DNA of 64,000 nt. It comes from Terriglobia bacterium (GTDB lineage Bacteria; Acidobacteriota; Terriglobia; Terriglobales; Acidobacteriaceae). The notes under the pieces are model-generated. The model did no database searches. It worked only from the letters and a program-made list of their open reading frames with translations, and was not told the DNA's origin. The stretch lies in contig JAIQFH010000029.1 in the NCBI GenBank assembly GCA_020073385.1, positions 28,802 to 92,801 on the forward strand, written 5' to 3'. Below are positions 41,632-51,530 of the stretch, piece by piece. Both the position numbers and the translations under genes were made by a program. Within the stretch, counting starts at the first letter, position 1; each line of letters starts with the position of its first letter.

Positions 41632-41961
41632 ATGCCAGATGCGATGGCGGTACAAGTCACAATCTATTTGAATGAAGGCGACCAGTGGCACCACCGGCCG
41701 CTGCACATGGAGATTCTCGCCTATCTGCGCCGGGAGAATGTCTATGCAGCGACGGCGATCCATTGCGTCGCTGGATTTCTGGGACGACATCAGGTCGAGA
41801 CCGCGCACCTGGTCGAAGCCGGCGGCAAGCTACCGGTGATCATCATCTTCGTCGATACGGATGAACATGTGAATCGCGTTCTTCCCACGCTGAAGGAAAT
41901 GGCCGCACATCGGCTGATCGTGCGGGAGAACGTAGTACTGGAGCAGGGGAATCTCGACTAG
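41632..41961 (+). CDS. DUF190 family protein
   Basis: A 109-residue ferredoxin-like-fold protein with VTIYLNEGDQWHHRPLHMEI, ENVYAATAIHCVAGFLG and LPVIIIFVDTDEHVNRVLPT. DUF190 genes often sit next to crcB, so a role in fluoride response is likely by context. It overlaps closely with neighbours on both sides. M5 (41644) is an alternative start. Confidence 0.85.
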   Translation: MPDAMAVQVTIYLNEGDQWHHRPLHMEILAYLRRENVYAATAIHCVAGFLGRHQVETAHLVEAGGKLPVIIIFVDTDEHVNRVLPTLKEMAAHRLIVRENVVLEQGNLD

Positions 41962-41962
41962 G

Positions 41963-42757
41963 ATGACTTCCCTTTCGCAGAACCAATCCCTCGACATTCT
42001 GGCTATCGCCGCGCACCGCGATGATGTCGAGCAGACCTGCGGCGGCACGCTGCTAAAGGCTGCCCAGCGCGGGCAGCGCACCGGCATTCTGGATCTCACC
42101 CGCGGAGAGATGGGCACGCGTGGTACCGCCGAGGATCGCGAGCGCGAGGCGAACGACGCTGCAAAGATTCTGGGCGTAAGTTGGCGGAGAGCGCTCGACA
42201 TTCCTGATGGGCGCGTCGAGAACACGTGGGTGAACCGGTTGAAAGTCGCGGCGATTATTCGTGAGACCCGGCCGCACGTGGTGATTCTGCCCTACTGGAA
42301 AGGTCGGCATCCGGATCACTACACGGCTTCGACTCTTGGCTATGAGGCTTGCTTCTTGGCAGGATTGGCGAGGCTGGACACTGCGGGGACTGGCAGCCCC
42401 CTCCACAGCCCGCAGGACCCTTCGACTACGCTCAGGGCAAGTGACGCTACCCTACCCCACCGGCCGTTCAAGATCATTTACGCTACGCTCTACTACGACA
42501 TTCGACCGACCTTCGTGGTCGACATCAGCGATCAGTACGAGGAGAAGTTTTCCTCCATCCTCGCTTACAAATCGCAATTCAGCGATCAGGAAGCCGGCAA
42601 TGACCTGTTCCCTGCTCAGCAGGAGATTCGCGCTCGCGTCGATGCCATGGCTCGCTTTTACGGCATGCTCGGTGGCGTCACCCACGGCGAGCCCTTCCTG
42701 CAAAAGGAGGTTGGATTGGTCGACGACCTCTTGGCTATTCCCGTCAAATCCATTTAG
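41963..42757 (+). CDS. bshB1: BshB1-like N-acetylglucosaminyl-malate deacetylase
   Basis: A 264-residue PIG-L/LmbE family zinc deacetylase. ILAIAAHRDDVEQTCGGTL is the metal-binding start (usual AHPDD here AHRDD), with REREANDAAKILGV, WKGRHPDHYTAS and SDQYEEKFSSILAYKSQF as in BshB1 enzymes of bacillithiol synthesis. An extra 30-residue stretch (about 145-175) is encoded by a REP-like repeat at 42415-42441, which stays in frame. Substrate is inferred from family. Confidence 0.75.
   Translation: MTSLSQNQSLDILAIAAHRDDVEQTCGGTLLKAAQRGQRTGILDLTRGEMGTRGTAEDREREANDAAKILGVSWRRALDIPDGRVENTWVNRLKVAAIIRETRPHVVILPYWKGRHPDHYTASTLGYEACFLAGLARLDTAGTGSPLHSPQDPSTTLRASDATLPHRPFKIIYATLYYDIRPTFVVDISDQYEEKFSSILAYKSQFSDQEAGNDLFPAQQEIRARVDAMARFYGMLGGVTHGEPFLQKEVGLVDDLLAIPVKSI
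42415..42441. repeat. REP-like repeat inside the deacetylase gene
   Basis: GGACCCTTCGACTACGCTCA followed by GGGCAAG matches a widespread dispersed palindromic repeat type (CCCT...AGGG arms with TCGA core). It lies in frame within the coding region and encodes a Ser/Thr-rich insertion. Confidence 0.5.
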
Positions 42758-42794
42758 CATGACTGGACTCGTTTCTGAAAGGAAGGCCCTAACT

Positions 42795-43376
42795 ATGTAT
42801 CGTTTCGCATTTGTCCTCACGGCTATTTTGGCGATGGCAGCCGCTGCCGCAGCGCAGGCTGGTACCTGGCAGATCGATCCCAATCATTCTGCCGCGCAAT
42901 TCTCGGTGCGGCATCTCGGCGTATCCACCGTCCGCGGAGCTTTCATGAAGGTGACCGGCTCGGCCAAATACGACCCGGCGGACCCCACCAAGGATTCTAC
43001 GGAGGTGACGATCGACGCGAGCTCGGTGGACACGCGCGTACAAATGCGCGACAACGACCTGCGCAGCCCCAACTTCCTCGACGTTCAGAAATATCCAACG
43101 ATCACATTCCAATCGAAGCAAACGAAGGCGGCTGGCTCCGGAAAACTGCAGATCATTGGTGACCTGACGATTCACGGCGTGACCAAGGAAGTCACACTGG
43201 ATGTGGATGGCCCTTCCGCTCCTATCAAAGATCCATGGGGCAACCAGCGCATCGGCGCGTCGGCTTCGACCAAGATCAATCGCAAGGATTTCGGCGTCAA
43301 CGGCGCACCCGGAGTTGTCGGAGACGACATCAGCATTACAATCGACACTGAACTGATTCAACCGCCCGCTAAGTAG
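42795..43376 (+). CDS. YceI-family periplasmic protein
   Basis: A 193-residue lipocalin-like protein. Signal peptide 1-22 (ending AAAAQAG); then WQIDPNHSAAQFSVRHLGVS, TEVTIDASSVDT and GDLTIHGVTKEVTLDVDG are family hallmarks. YceI proteins bind isoprenoid chains. Start at ATG 42795, with GGAAGG upstream. Confidence 0.92.
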   Translation: MYRFAFVLTAILAMAAAAAAQAGTWQIDPNHSAAQFSVRHLGVSTVRGAFMKVTGSAKYDPADPTKDSTEVTIDASSVDTRVQMRDNDLRSPNFLDVQKYPTITFQSKQTKAAGSGKLQIIGDLTIHGVTKEVTLDVDGPSAPIKDPWGNQRIGASASTKINRKDFGVNGAPGVVGDDISITIDTELIQPPAK

Positions 43377-44260
43377 GTAGAGTTACGCAGCGCGCACGTT
43401 CTCGGCTCTGGGTGCCGTCTTTTTGGGGGAGGCTGGTATGCGCGCGTTTCAAGATTCAGTTCCCTGTTCTTCACTGTAGGCGGCATCATGGTCTGGGCAT
43501 CGCCCGCGGCGCGGCTGCCGTCACCGTGTCACCAGCTCGTGCCGCTGTGGTGATCAGCACCACGATTGCCGCGTTCGTTCCGGGAGCCGGAGATGGCGCG
43601 GTGAATGGGATGGTCAAATTCGATTCCCAACACCACTATCATCGGTCGGGTCTGGCGGAAGCCGGTGGGAGAATTTACGTGACGTTTGCCGCAAATGAAG
43701 ACCCCATTCAGTATCACGTTTGGCTGATCGCATACAGAGCCGTCAACGTGCAGCAGCAGACGCTCGCAACTCACAGTTTCTTTCTTTGTGGCGCAGGCCG
43801 GGGCTTGTGCAGTTAGAAATCGGTAGTGCCTTTGAGTGAGACAAGAAGGGTCACACAGCATCACCCTGGTATGGGTTCTACGAGCAAGACCTCTTCTGAC
43901 TCTGTTCATCCGACCGGCGCCCTGCCTCATTTCCCTCCGTTCCTTTTACATCCTGTCTGGCGAACGTTTGTTGCATGCGCATCAGTACAGCCTCACCAGC
44001 TTCTTTGACGCCGTTTCCGCATAGCCTGGAAACCGACAAACCCAACCGAGGTGCGGCGTCGACGGCAGGACAGCAGAACAAATTAGAAACGGATGAAACG
44101 CTGTCCCCTAAGGAACCGGTGCGAGAGTGCCGATAAGGAAAATCCACAGTACGTGGACGTTTTAACGGAAGACTGACAGCGAGCCATGTGAACCAAAGTG
44201 GCTGTGCCGTCTAAAGTCTTGACTTTTTGACGAAAACCTCAAAACACCAAGGAGATCGAA
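43377..44260. other. 880-bp region without a supported gene
   Basis: Open frames on both strands lack signal, family or ribosome-site support, and the frames mirror each other. A degenerate gene cannot be excluded. The 3' part (44100-44260) should carry the promoter of the porin operon. Confidence 0.4.
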
Positions 44261-45436
44261 ATGCATCGCCGACTGCTTACCCTGCTTCTCTTGTGTGTCT
44301 GTGCCGGCAAACTGTTTGCCCAGGATCTTGACAACATCCAGATCCACGGGTTCGCGACTCAGGGATTTCTCTACAGCTCCACCAATAACTATCTTTCCGC
44401 GAACACCAGCGCTGGAAGTTTCCAATGGACCGATGGTGCTGTCAGCTTGAGCGACTCGTTGTCGGACAAGTTGCGAGTGGGAATTCAGTTGCACATGTAC
44501 CAACTCGGCGACTTCGGCGGCCCAAACATCCAGGTGGACTGGGCCTCGGGCGACTACAAGGTCAATGACCATCTGGGTTTTCGCGCAGGAAAATTCAAGA
44601 CTCCTTTTGGGTTGTTCAATGACTCCCAGGATGTGGACGCAGTTCATCTTTGGGCTCTTCTTCCTCAATCGATCTATCCCACCGACAACAAGAGCTTTAC
44701 GTTGTCCCAGTTGGGCGGGGAAGTCTACGGCAGCCTCAGGCTCGGAAAGAAAGCCGGAGCGCTGGTGTATCGCGGATTTGCGGGCTACCGCCCCATGGAC
44801 CTGAACGGCGGCTACGTGAAACAAATTGACCTGGCACTGGCCGGGATCGATCAGGCGATCGGGCAGCCGACCACACTCGTCACGTCCGCGCCCGGCGGCA
44901 AGACTTATGGCGGCGATGTGCGCTGGCAGACTCCGTTGAAGGGCTTCCTCGTCGGATCGAGCGTTTTTGTAGAGGCTCTGTCGGGCAGCGCCGGACCGGT
45001 TGCCTTCCGCCTGGCTCCCAACGCTGTCACTCAGCAGTATGCGCAGTTCGAGCGCGGCAAGTTCTATGTCGCGGCTGAAATGAAGAGGCAGCCTGTGAAC
45101 TTCAGCGCGATCGCGGGACCGGTTGTGATTCCGTATCCGCTTGATTGGCGCAGTTGGTACGTCATGACTAGCTATCGCGTGGCGGAGAAGTTCCAGGTCG
45201 GAACTTATTACAGCCACTACGTGGATGCTGGCTCAGGAAACGACACGTCGCTGAGCCAGAACTATTCCAAAGATTGGACGATCTCTGGCCGCTATGACTT
45301 TAATTCCTACTTCTACGGCAAGCTGGAAGAGCACTTTGTCCATGGCACGTCCTTGGGCTATTACGCCGACTCGAATCCGAATGGACTGCAGCCACGGTCG
45401 AACATTCTCGCAGCCAAGATCGGATTCAGCTTCTAG
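44261..45436 (+). CDS. Outer-membrane porin-like beta-barrel protein
   Basis: A 391-residue exported protein: signal peptide 1-20 (ending LFAQ), then alternating beta strands ending in the outer-membrane signature with final Phe (AAKIGFSF). IQIHGFATQGFLYSSTNNYL and LGFRAGKFKTPFGLFNDSQD are typical of phosphate- or maltose-type porins. It starts after AAGGAGATCGAA. It heads an operon with a periplasmic binding protein and a chemoreceptor, which suggests uptake and sensing of one solute. Confidence 0.8.
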   Translation: MHRRLLTLLLLCVCAGKLFAQDLDNIQIHGFATQGFLYSSTNNYLSANTSAGSFQWTDGAVSLSDSLSDKLRVGIQLHMYQLGDFGGPNIQVDWASGDYKVNDHLGFRAGKFKTPFGLFNDSQDVDAVHLWALLPQSIYPTDNKSFTLSQLGGEVYGSLRLGKKAGALVYRGFAGYRPMDLNGGYVKQIDLALAGIDQAIGQPTTLVTSAPGGKTYGGDVRWQTPLKGFLVGSSVFVEALSGSAGPVAFRLAPNAVTQQYAQFERGKFYVAAEMKRQPVNFSAIAGPVVIPYPLDWRSWYVMTSYRVAEKFQVGTYYSHYVDAGSGNDTSLSQNYSKDWTISGRYDFNSYFYGKLEEHFVHGTSLGYYADSNPNGLQPRSNILAAKIGFSF

Positions 45437-45464
45437 TCGACGAACAAAATTAGGAGAAAACGCC

Positions 45465-45887
45465 ATGAACAAATCATTTCTGCCAATCTTGTTCTTCGGC
45501 TTCGTCCTCAGCGCTGCAGCTGCCAACGCCCAAGAAGCGGTGGTAATTGCGAACAGTGGCGTGAAAACAGCCGAAGTGAGCTCTGACGATCTCCGCGACG
45601 TCTTCACCGGCGCCAAATCCAGTCTTAAGGATGGCTCCCGCGTAACGCCGGTGACCCTGAAAGCCGGAGCGGGGCACGACGCATTCCTGAAGAAGTACGT
45701 CGGGAAGTCTGACTCTGCATTCCGCGCGGGATGGCGAAGTCTGGTCTTCACCGGCCAGGCGGCCATGCCAAAGACGTTTGACTCCGAGGCGGCGTTGCTC
45801 GATTACGTGGCATCTACACCCGGCGCAATCGGCTACGTCAGCAAAGGGGCAGCGAACGACAAGGTCAAAACTTTGGCAGTAAAGTGA
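45465..45887 (+). CDS. PstS-like periplasmic substrate-binding protein, short
   Basis: A 140-residue exported protein: signal peptide 1-22, then VVIANSGVKTAEVSSDDLRD, FTGAKSSLKDGSR and the closing YVASTPGAIGYVSKG, patterns seen in phosphate-binding-like domains. It is one lobe-sized, half the length of PstS. It is coupled to the downstream chemoreceptor (4-bp overlap of GTGA at 45884), suggesting a role in presenting a ligand to it. Confidence 0.75.
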   Translation: MNKSFLPILFFGFVLSAAAANAQEAVVIANSGVKTAEVSSDDLRDVFTGAKSSLKDGSRVTPVTLKAGAGHDAFLKKYVGKSDSAFRAGWRSLVFTGQAAMPKTFDSEAALLDYVASTPGAIGYVSKGAANDKVKTLAVK

Positions 45888-45895
45888 GGACGGGA

Positions 45896-47594
45896 ATGCG
45901 CAATCTGGGAATCAAGACCAAGATCTGGTTCAGTATCGCCATCTTCGCGGTAGGGTACGTAGCGCTCTTAGTGCTCCTGCAGTGGACCGCATCGGAGAAC
46001 CAGACGCATATGAAACTGGCGTCCGGATCTTTGTTTTCCGGCGGCTCTGAGTGCGCAAGAAGCCGAAGCTGCGTTTCAGAAGGTAAACAAGGCCTATAAC
46101 GACGCGGTCTTGCTGCAAGATAAAAAGGTCCTGGCCAGTGCTGGCCAGGACGGGCAAGCGGTGGTTTCGGCCTTGCAGTCTGCCCAGGAAAAGACTTCGT
46201 TCAACCCCAATCTGCAGAAGCAGATTTCATCGGCCCTCGCATCCTTTGCCGACATCCAGACTCGGTCGAAGGCAACGTATTCAGCGATGATCGACGGTGG
46301 GGACAATATCTCGACGAAGACGCAGGTGGCCGTCGCCGCTCTTGCGAAGGACAACAAACAGTTAGAAGTGGCCTTTCACGAGTTACGCGACGGGCTCTCG
46401 AAGAACTTTCAGGCGGAATTGGACACAGTTGCGGAAGGATCGCGACGCCAGCGTACTCTAGGGATCTTCGTTTTTCTGATCTCAGTCATCTGTGGAGCGG
46501 GTACGGCAGCGGTAGTCATTCACCGCCAGATCGGAGTTCCGCTCGACCAACTGGCGGGCCGTCTACGGGACATCGCTGAGGGCGAGGGAGACCTGACCAG
46601 GCGGCTGGAGATCACGGGGACCGACGAACTCAGCCAGACCGGAAGCGCCTTCAACCTCTTCATGGATAAGCTGCAGGCGATCATGCGTCAGGTGGCGTCC
46701 AGCACGCACCAATTGGCCGGCGCCACGGAAGAAATTTCTGCTTCAGCGCTGCAGATGGCGGAGCACGCCGGCACGCAACAGAACCAGACCACGCAGATTG
46801 CCACGTCGATGCAGGAGATGGCATCGACGGTGTCTCAGGTCTCAGAAAACTGTCATCTTGCCGCGGACAATGCGCGTCAAGCCGCCTCTACTGCTCGGGA
46901 CGGAGGAAAAGCCGTCGAAAGAACGGTGGAAACCATGCGCAGTCTCGCCGAGTCGGTTCAAAGCATTGCCAAACGTATTGGCGAACTGGGTAACAAGTCG
47001 AATCAGATTGGCAAGATCGTCGGAGTCATTGACGACATTGCCGATCAGACCAATCTCCTCGCTCTCAACGCAGCCATTGAAGCGGCTCGCGCCGGCGAAC
47101 AAGGCCGTGGATTTGCCGTGGTCGCCGACGAAGTCCGGAAGTTGGCCGAACGCACCACCAAAGCGACGAAGGAAATCGCGGAAATGATTGCGTTGGTGCA
47201 GGAAGAAACGAAGGGTGCAGTGCAGGCCATGGATCAGGGAACCACCCAAGTCCAGCAGGGAGTCGATGCCACGCACGAGGCAGGGAGCAAACTGCAAATG
47301 ATCATCGACGCTGTGGAGCGAGGCGCCAGCATGATCACCCAAATTGCGGCTGCAGCCACAGAACAGTCGAGTGCCACAGAACACGTGAACGCGAGCGTTA
47401 CGGAGATCTCGAACCTGACGCACCAGTCCGCGTCATCATCCAGCGAAACCGCCAGAGCCTGCAAGGACTTGTCGAACCTGGCAACTGATCTGCAGAGCCT
47501 GGTGGCCAAGTTCAAGCTGGAAGCTGAGGCGGACGGGCATCATCGTCCAATTCCGGAAGCTTCGGTCATGGCTGCATCCGCCGGGCACTACTGA
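45896..47594 (+). pseudogene. Methyl-accepting chemotaxis protein with a frameshift
   Basis: The receptor begins at ATG 45896 with a membrane helix (IKTKIWFSIAIFAVGYVALL). The frame shifts near 46034-46037 in a TTTT run; removing one T restores [16 protein letters not shown] and continuation into the frame that ends at 47594. The rest has a four-helix-bundle sensor, a second membrane helix ([20 protein letters not shown]), HAMP, and a full signalling domain with the hairpin tip around [20 protein letters not shown]. Either a real mutation or a sequencing error in a homopolymer. The remaining product from an internal start would lack the first helix. Confidence 0.85.
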
Positions 47595-47732
47595 AACGAG
47601 CACGACGAAAGCGGAGCCATCTCTGCTCCGTCTTCGTCATGGCCCGAGCTTCCTGGGGGACCCGCAAACAGACTGACCCCGGTTCCCTGTTTCGGGCAAG
47701 CCGCCACATGGATATCACGTGGGCGTTGGCGT

Positions 47733-50291
47733 TCAGTTCGCCCACGTGATCAGGCCCGGCAGGACTGCGCTGATCAGATCCGGATGCTTCGGAAGGATGC
47801 GAATGGAATATCCATGCAGGCCGGTCTTCGTCGACGGCCTCAGAGCTGCCTGAAACACTTCGGCTGAACCATCTCTGCCCGAAGGCTGCATGGAAATCGT
47901 GACGGGATTCATGATTGCGCCGGCAGCATCAATCGAGCCCGCGACGACCTGGACCAGAACATCTTCAGGAGTAAGATCGTTCAACGTAACTCGCGCCGAC
48001 AGCTGAATCTGGTCGCCCAAGCGGATTTCAGAGACAGCATTTGGCACAGGATCAAGGCGCAACGCAGGCCAAGCCGCGTCCACTTTGGCCAGCCAGTTGG
48101 AGAGCCGTCTAACTCTGGCGGAGTCTTCGCCATTCAAAGTCAGATAGCGGGTATGGGTCACCTTATAGTAGGCTTCCGCGTACTGCTTCACCATCCGATG
48201 CATATTGAATTCGGGACAGAGCTTTGCGATGGAAGTCTTCATCAGACCAATCCACTTGGGTGGCATCCCGTCGGAGCGGCGCTCATAGAACATGGGAACG
48301 ATCTGGCGCTCTAACAGTTCGTACAAGGCATCAGCCTCGACTTGATCCTGGTGGGCGAGGTCCTCATAGTTCTCTCCATGGCCGATCGCCCAACCAACAT
48401 CGCCTCCGTTGTCTCCGCGGAAGCGCCAGGCTTCATCCCACCATCCGTCCAGCGTGCTGACGTTGATAACGCCGTTGGCCTGAGCCTTCATTCCACTCGT
48501 GCCGCTGGCTTCCATCGGACGCAGAGGTGTGTTCAGCCAGACGTCTGAGCCCTGCACCATATAGCGAGCAATGGCCATATCGTAGTTTTCCAAGAATACA
48601 ATCTTCCGGCGGAATTCCGGGCGGCCGGCTAGATTCACGATGTTTTGAATAAGCTGCTTGCCGCCGCTGTCCTGGGGATGCGCCTTGCCGGCAAAGATAA
48701 TCTGGACCGGCCTCTGCGGATGGTTTAACAAACGCGCAAGACGTTCGGGATCACGAATCAGAAGGTTGGCCCGTTTGTAGGCGGCAAAGCGGCGTCCAAA
48801 TCCGATTGTGAGCGCATCGGGGTTCAGCACCTCGTCGGCTTCGTCGAGAGCGGATTGTGCCGCTCCGCGAGAGACGAGTTGTGCGCGAAGCCGCTGACGG
48901 GCATAGGCAACCAGGCGTTCTCGCCGCCGTTCATGAGTTCTCCACAATTCTGCTGCGGGGATAGCTTCGACTCGCTGCCACAGTGCATGGTCAGCAGGCT
49001 CTTCGCGCCACTTTGGACCGAGGTAGCGGTCATACAACTGATTCATTTCGAAAGAGACCCAACTGCGAAAGTGCACGCCATTGGTCACGTGCCCAATGGG
49101 AACTTCCGATTCAGGAACTCCTTTCCATATTTCGTTCCACATACGGCGAGTCACACTGCCGTGAAGCTGGCTCACTCCGTTGCTGAAAGAAGCAAGACGC
49201 AGCGCCAGCACGGTCATGCAGAAATCTTCCGCTTCATTGCCGGGATTCTTGCGGCCAAGCGCGAGAAACTCGGAACGGTTGATGCCCAAACGCCGGATCA
49301 CCGCCGAGAAGTACCGGTCCATCAACGCGGGTGGAAAGTAGTCATGGCCCGCAGCCACGGGAGTGTGCGACGTAAACACCAGGCTCGCCGATGCCAGCAG
49401 GCGGGCTTCCCGAAACGAGAGACCCTTGCTCTCCATCAGGCGCTGGATTCGTTCCACCCCGAGAAATGCGGAGTGCCCCTCGTTCATGTGGTAAACGGTC
49501 GGGTGCAGGCCAAGAGCTTCCAGCGCACGATACCCTCCGACACCCAGCAGGATCTCCTGCTGGATCCGCATCTCCAGACCTCCGCCGTAAAGGTGGTGGG
49601 TGATCTTCCGATATTCGGGTTTGTTCTGCGGAATGTTCGTGTCCAGCAGATAGAGCTTCAGCCGACCGACGTCCACCGACCAGACTTGTGCTGCCACTGG
49701 TCCTTCCGGCAATTCAACCTCGATCTTGACACCGGGCACCAATTGAATGGGCAAGGTGTGAAAGTCGTTGTCTTCAAAAGCCTCCTGCTGCCACCCGGCG
49801 GCGTTCAAGTATTGGCGAAAATATCCTTGTTGGTAGGCGAGGCCGACGCCCACAAGAGGAAGACCCAAGTCGCTGGCAGCCTTCAGATGATCGCCGGCTA
49901 AGACTCCCAAACCCCCGGCGAAGATGGAGAGGCATTCGGTGAGGCCGAATTCGGCAGAAAAATAAGCTACCGTCATCCCATCCTGCTTGTGTTCGCGGCG
50001 GTACCACGTCCCTTCGCCGGAGGAGTACGCATCCAGCTTGGCGACGACTCCCTGCAGATGCGCGAGGAACGAATCGTCGCGAGCGGCGGCCTCCAGCACA
50101 GATTGGTCCACGCTGCCCAGCAGAAGAACGGGATTGTGCCCAGTGGTCTCCCAAAGATCGCGGTCCAGTCGCAGAAACAGTTGCACGGCGCCAGCATCCC
50201 AGGACCAGCGCAAGTTATAGGCGATTCGCAGCAGTGGCTGTAGGGCCTCAGGTAACGAGGGACGGACCTTGAAAGTTGCGATAGGTTTCAT
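47733..50291 (-). CDS. glgP: Alpha-glucan (maltodextrin/glycogen) phosphorylase
   Basis: An 852-residue GT35 phosphorylase of the short bacterial/archaeal type. N-terminus has LRIAYNLRWSWDAGAVQLF; the catalytic region includes YFSAEFGLTECLSIFAGGLG and HMNEGHSAFLGVERI. The PLP lysine is in ASGTSGMKAQANGVINVSTL. It phosphorolyses alpha-1,4-glucan to glucose-1-phosphate in the cytosol. The C-terminal 130 residues form the family's extra beta domain. Confidence 0.92.
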   Translation of the reverse strand: MKPIATFKVRPSLPEALQPLLRIAYNLRWSWDAGAVQLFLRLDRDLWETTGHNPVLLLGSVDQSVLEAAARDDSFLAHLQGVVAKLDAYSSGEGTWYRREHKQDGMTVAYFSAEFGLTECLSIFAGGLGVLAGDHLKAASDLGLPLVGVGLAYQQGYFRQYLNAAGWQQEAFEDNDFHTLPIQLVPGVKIEVELPEGPVAAQVWSVDVGRLKLYLLDTNIPQNKPEYRKITHHLYGGGLEMRIQQEILLGVGGYRALEALGLHPTVYHMNEGHSAFLGVERIQRLMESKGLSFREARLLASASLVFTSHTPVAAGHDYFPPALMDRYFSAVIRRLGINRSEFLALGRKNPGNEAEDFCMTVLALRLASFSNGVSQLHGSVTRRMWNEIWKGVPESEVPIGHVTNGVHFRSWVSFEMNQLYDRYLGPKWREEPADHALWQRVEAIPAAELWRTHERRRERLVAYARQRLRAQLVSRGAAQSALDEADEVLNPDALTIGFGRRFAAYKRANLLIRDPERLARLLNHPQRPVQIIFAGKAHPQDSGGKQLIQNIVNLAGRPEFRRKIVFLENYDMAIARYMVQGSDVWLNTPLRPMEASGTSGMKAQANGVINVSTLDGWWDEAWRFRGDNGGDVGWAIGHGENYEDLAHQDQVEADALYELLERQIVPMFYERRSDGMPPKWIGLMKTSIAKLCPEFNMHRMVKQYAEAYYKVTHTRYLTLNGEDSARVRRLSNWLAKVDAAWPALRLDPVPNAVSEIRLGDQIQLSARVTLNDLTPEDVLVQVVAGSIDAAGAIMNPVTISMQPSGRDGSAEVFQAALRPSTKTGLHGYSIRILPKHPDLISAVLPGLITWAN

Positions 50292-50591
50292 GCGCTTACC
50301 TCACATCGTGGCTTCATCATACTTGGCATCCACTCTTTGTTACCGCCAACATGAGGGGTTTCTAATCCACCGCATCGAAACCATGCCGCGATGCTGGCGG
50401 GACTCCACTAGAAGTGACTCACCGCATGTTAGGAGCAATTTGCATGCCGCACAACACAGCACAAGTGCCCAATGGGTTAGCCGACACCGGAACGAGACAT
50501 AACGGAAGGGGTTACGCCGGTAATTGCAAAGCAACCCTCGATGTGCCGATTAAAGGCCGGGCCCCGAGATGAAAAAAGCGGGACAAACTTG
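50292..50591. other. Divergent promoter region, 300 bp
   Basis: Lies between the divergent glgP and receiver-GGDEF genes. No gene is seen. GCAAAGCAACC and nearby GC stems superficially recall a cyclic-di-GMP aptamer, but the core does not match. Confidence 0.4.
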
Positions 50592-51530
50592 ATGGCACTG
50601 CAAAATGATAATCGAGTGCTGGTCGTCGACGATTCCGCAATCTATCGACATCTGATTACTGGACATCTGAAGGGATGGGGGTTTGACATTACTCTTGCCA
50701 ATAGCGGGCTGGAGGCGTGGAAGATTCTCCAGCGCCCCGGTGGGCCAACTCTTGTATTGCTTGACTGGGTAATGCCGGGGATGGACGGTGTGGAACTGTG
50801 CCGCAAGATTCGAGAGGCCGGCTCCGCGGACGCCTATGTTTACATCATCTTGCTAACTGCAAAGGACAGCCGCAGCGACCTTCTCAAAGCCCTTGAGGCC
50901 GGCGCAGACGACTATCTGGCAAAACCGTTCGACGAGCAGGAGCTAAAAGCACGACTGCTGGTGGGAAAGCGAATTCTGGGACTACAGCAAGAGTTGGTGC
51001 GAGCGAGAGAGTCGATGCGCTTCGCCTCCAGCCACGACGGGCTGACTGGCCTCATGAATCGAACCGAGATCGTCAAGGCTCTGAACCTTGAACTGGATCG
51101 CTCTCACCGCGAAAAGAAACCGCTCACCGTCCTGATGGCTGACATCGATCACTTCAAGATGGTCAACGACCAACTAGGTCATCTCGCCGGAGACGAAGTT
51201 CTCAAAGAGGTTGCGAAGAGACTAAGATCGCAATTGAGGACCTATGATTCAGTGGGACGCTACGGGGGAGAGGAATTCCTCGTTTTGATGCCTGGGTGCG
51301 ACGTGGTGGCAGCGCTGGTCAGAGCAGATCAGATTCGCTCCGCGCTGTCCTCCAGCGCGATCGGGTCCTCTGCTAAAGCCCGCACTATAACGTTGAGTAT
51401 GGGCGTCGCGGTAACCGACGGCAACATGCGGCTTGATGCCCATGATCTTTTGCATCAAGCCGATTGCGGCTTGTACAAGGCCAAGCAGGTTCACGCCAGT
51501 GCCACTCGCCCACTGATAGGCAACGATTAG
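50592..51530 (+). CDS. Response regulator with GGDEF diguanylate cyclase
   Basis: A 312-residue protein. Residues 8-125 are a receiver: VLVVDDSA, phosphoacceptor in LVLLDWVMPGMDG, and LAKPFDEQEL. Residues 155-300 are a GGDEF domain with active YGGEEFLVLM and an intact inhibitory-site RTYD five residues earlier. It should make cyclic di-GMP when phosphorylated. The partner kinase is not nearby. ATG 50592 begins the domain. Confidence 0.92.
   Translation: MALQNDNRVLVVDDSAIYRHLITGHLKGWGFDITLANSGLEAWKILQRPGGPTLVLLDWVMPGMDGVELCRKIREAGSADAYVYIILLTAKDSRSDLLKALEAGADDYLAKPFDEQELKARLLVGKRILGLQQELVRARESMRFASSHDGLTGLMNRTEIVKALNLELDRSHREKKPLTVLMADIDHFKMVNDQLGHLAGDEVLKEVAKRLRSQLRTYDSVGRYGGEEFLVLMPGCDVVAALVRADQIRSALSSSAIGSSAKARTITLSMGVAVTDGNMRLDAHDLLHQADCGLYKAKQVHASATRPLIGND

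Noticed and set aside
43412..43930. Overlapping frames on both strands in the 43.4-44.3 kb gap
   Set aside because: No ribosome site, signal or family pattern; each mirrors the other.
50400..50580. Cyclic-di-GMP riboswitch upstream of the GGDEF gene
   Set aside because: GCAAAGC-like words occur, but the conserved core and tetraloop-receptor pieces are absent or out of order.
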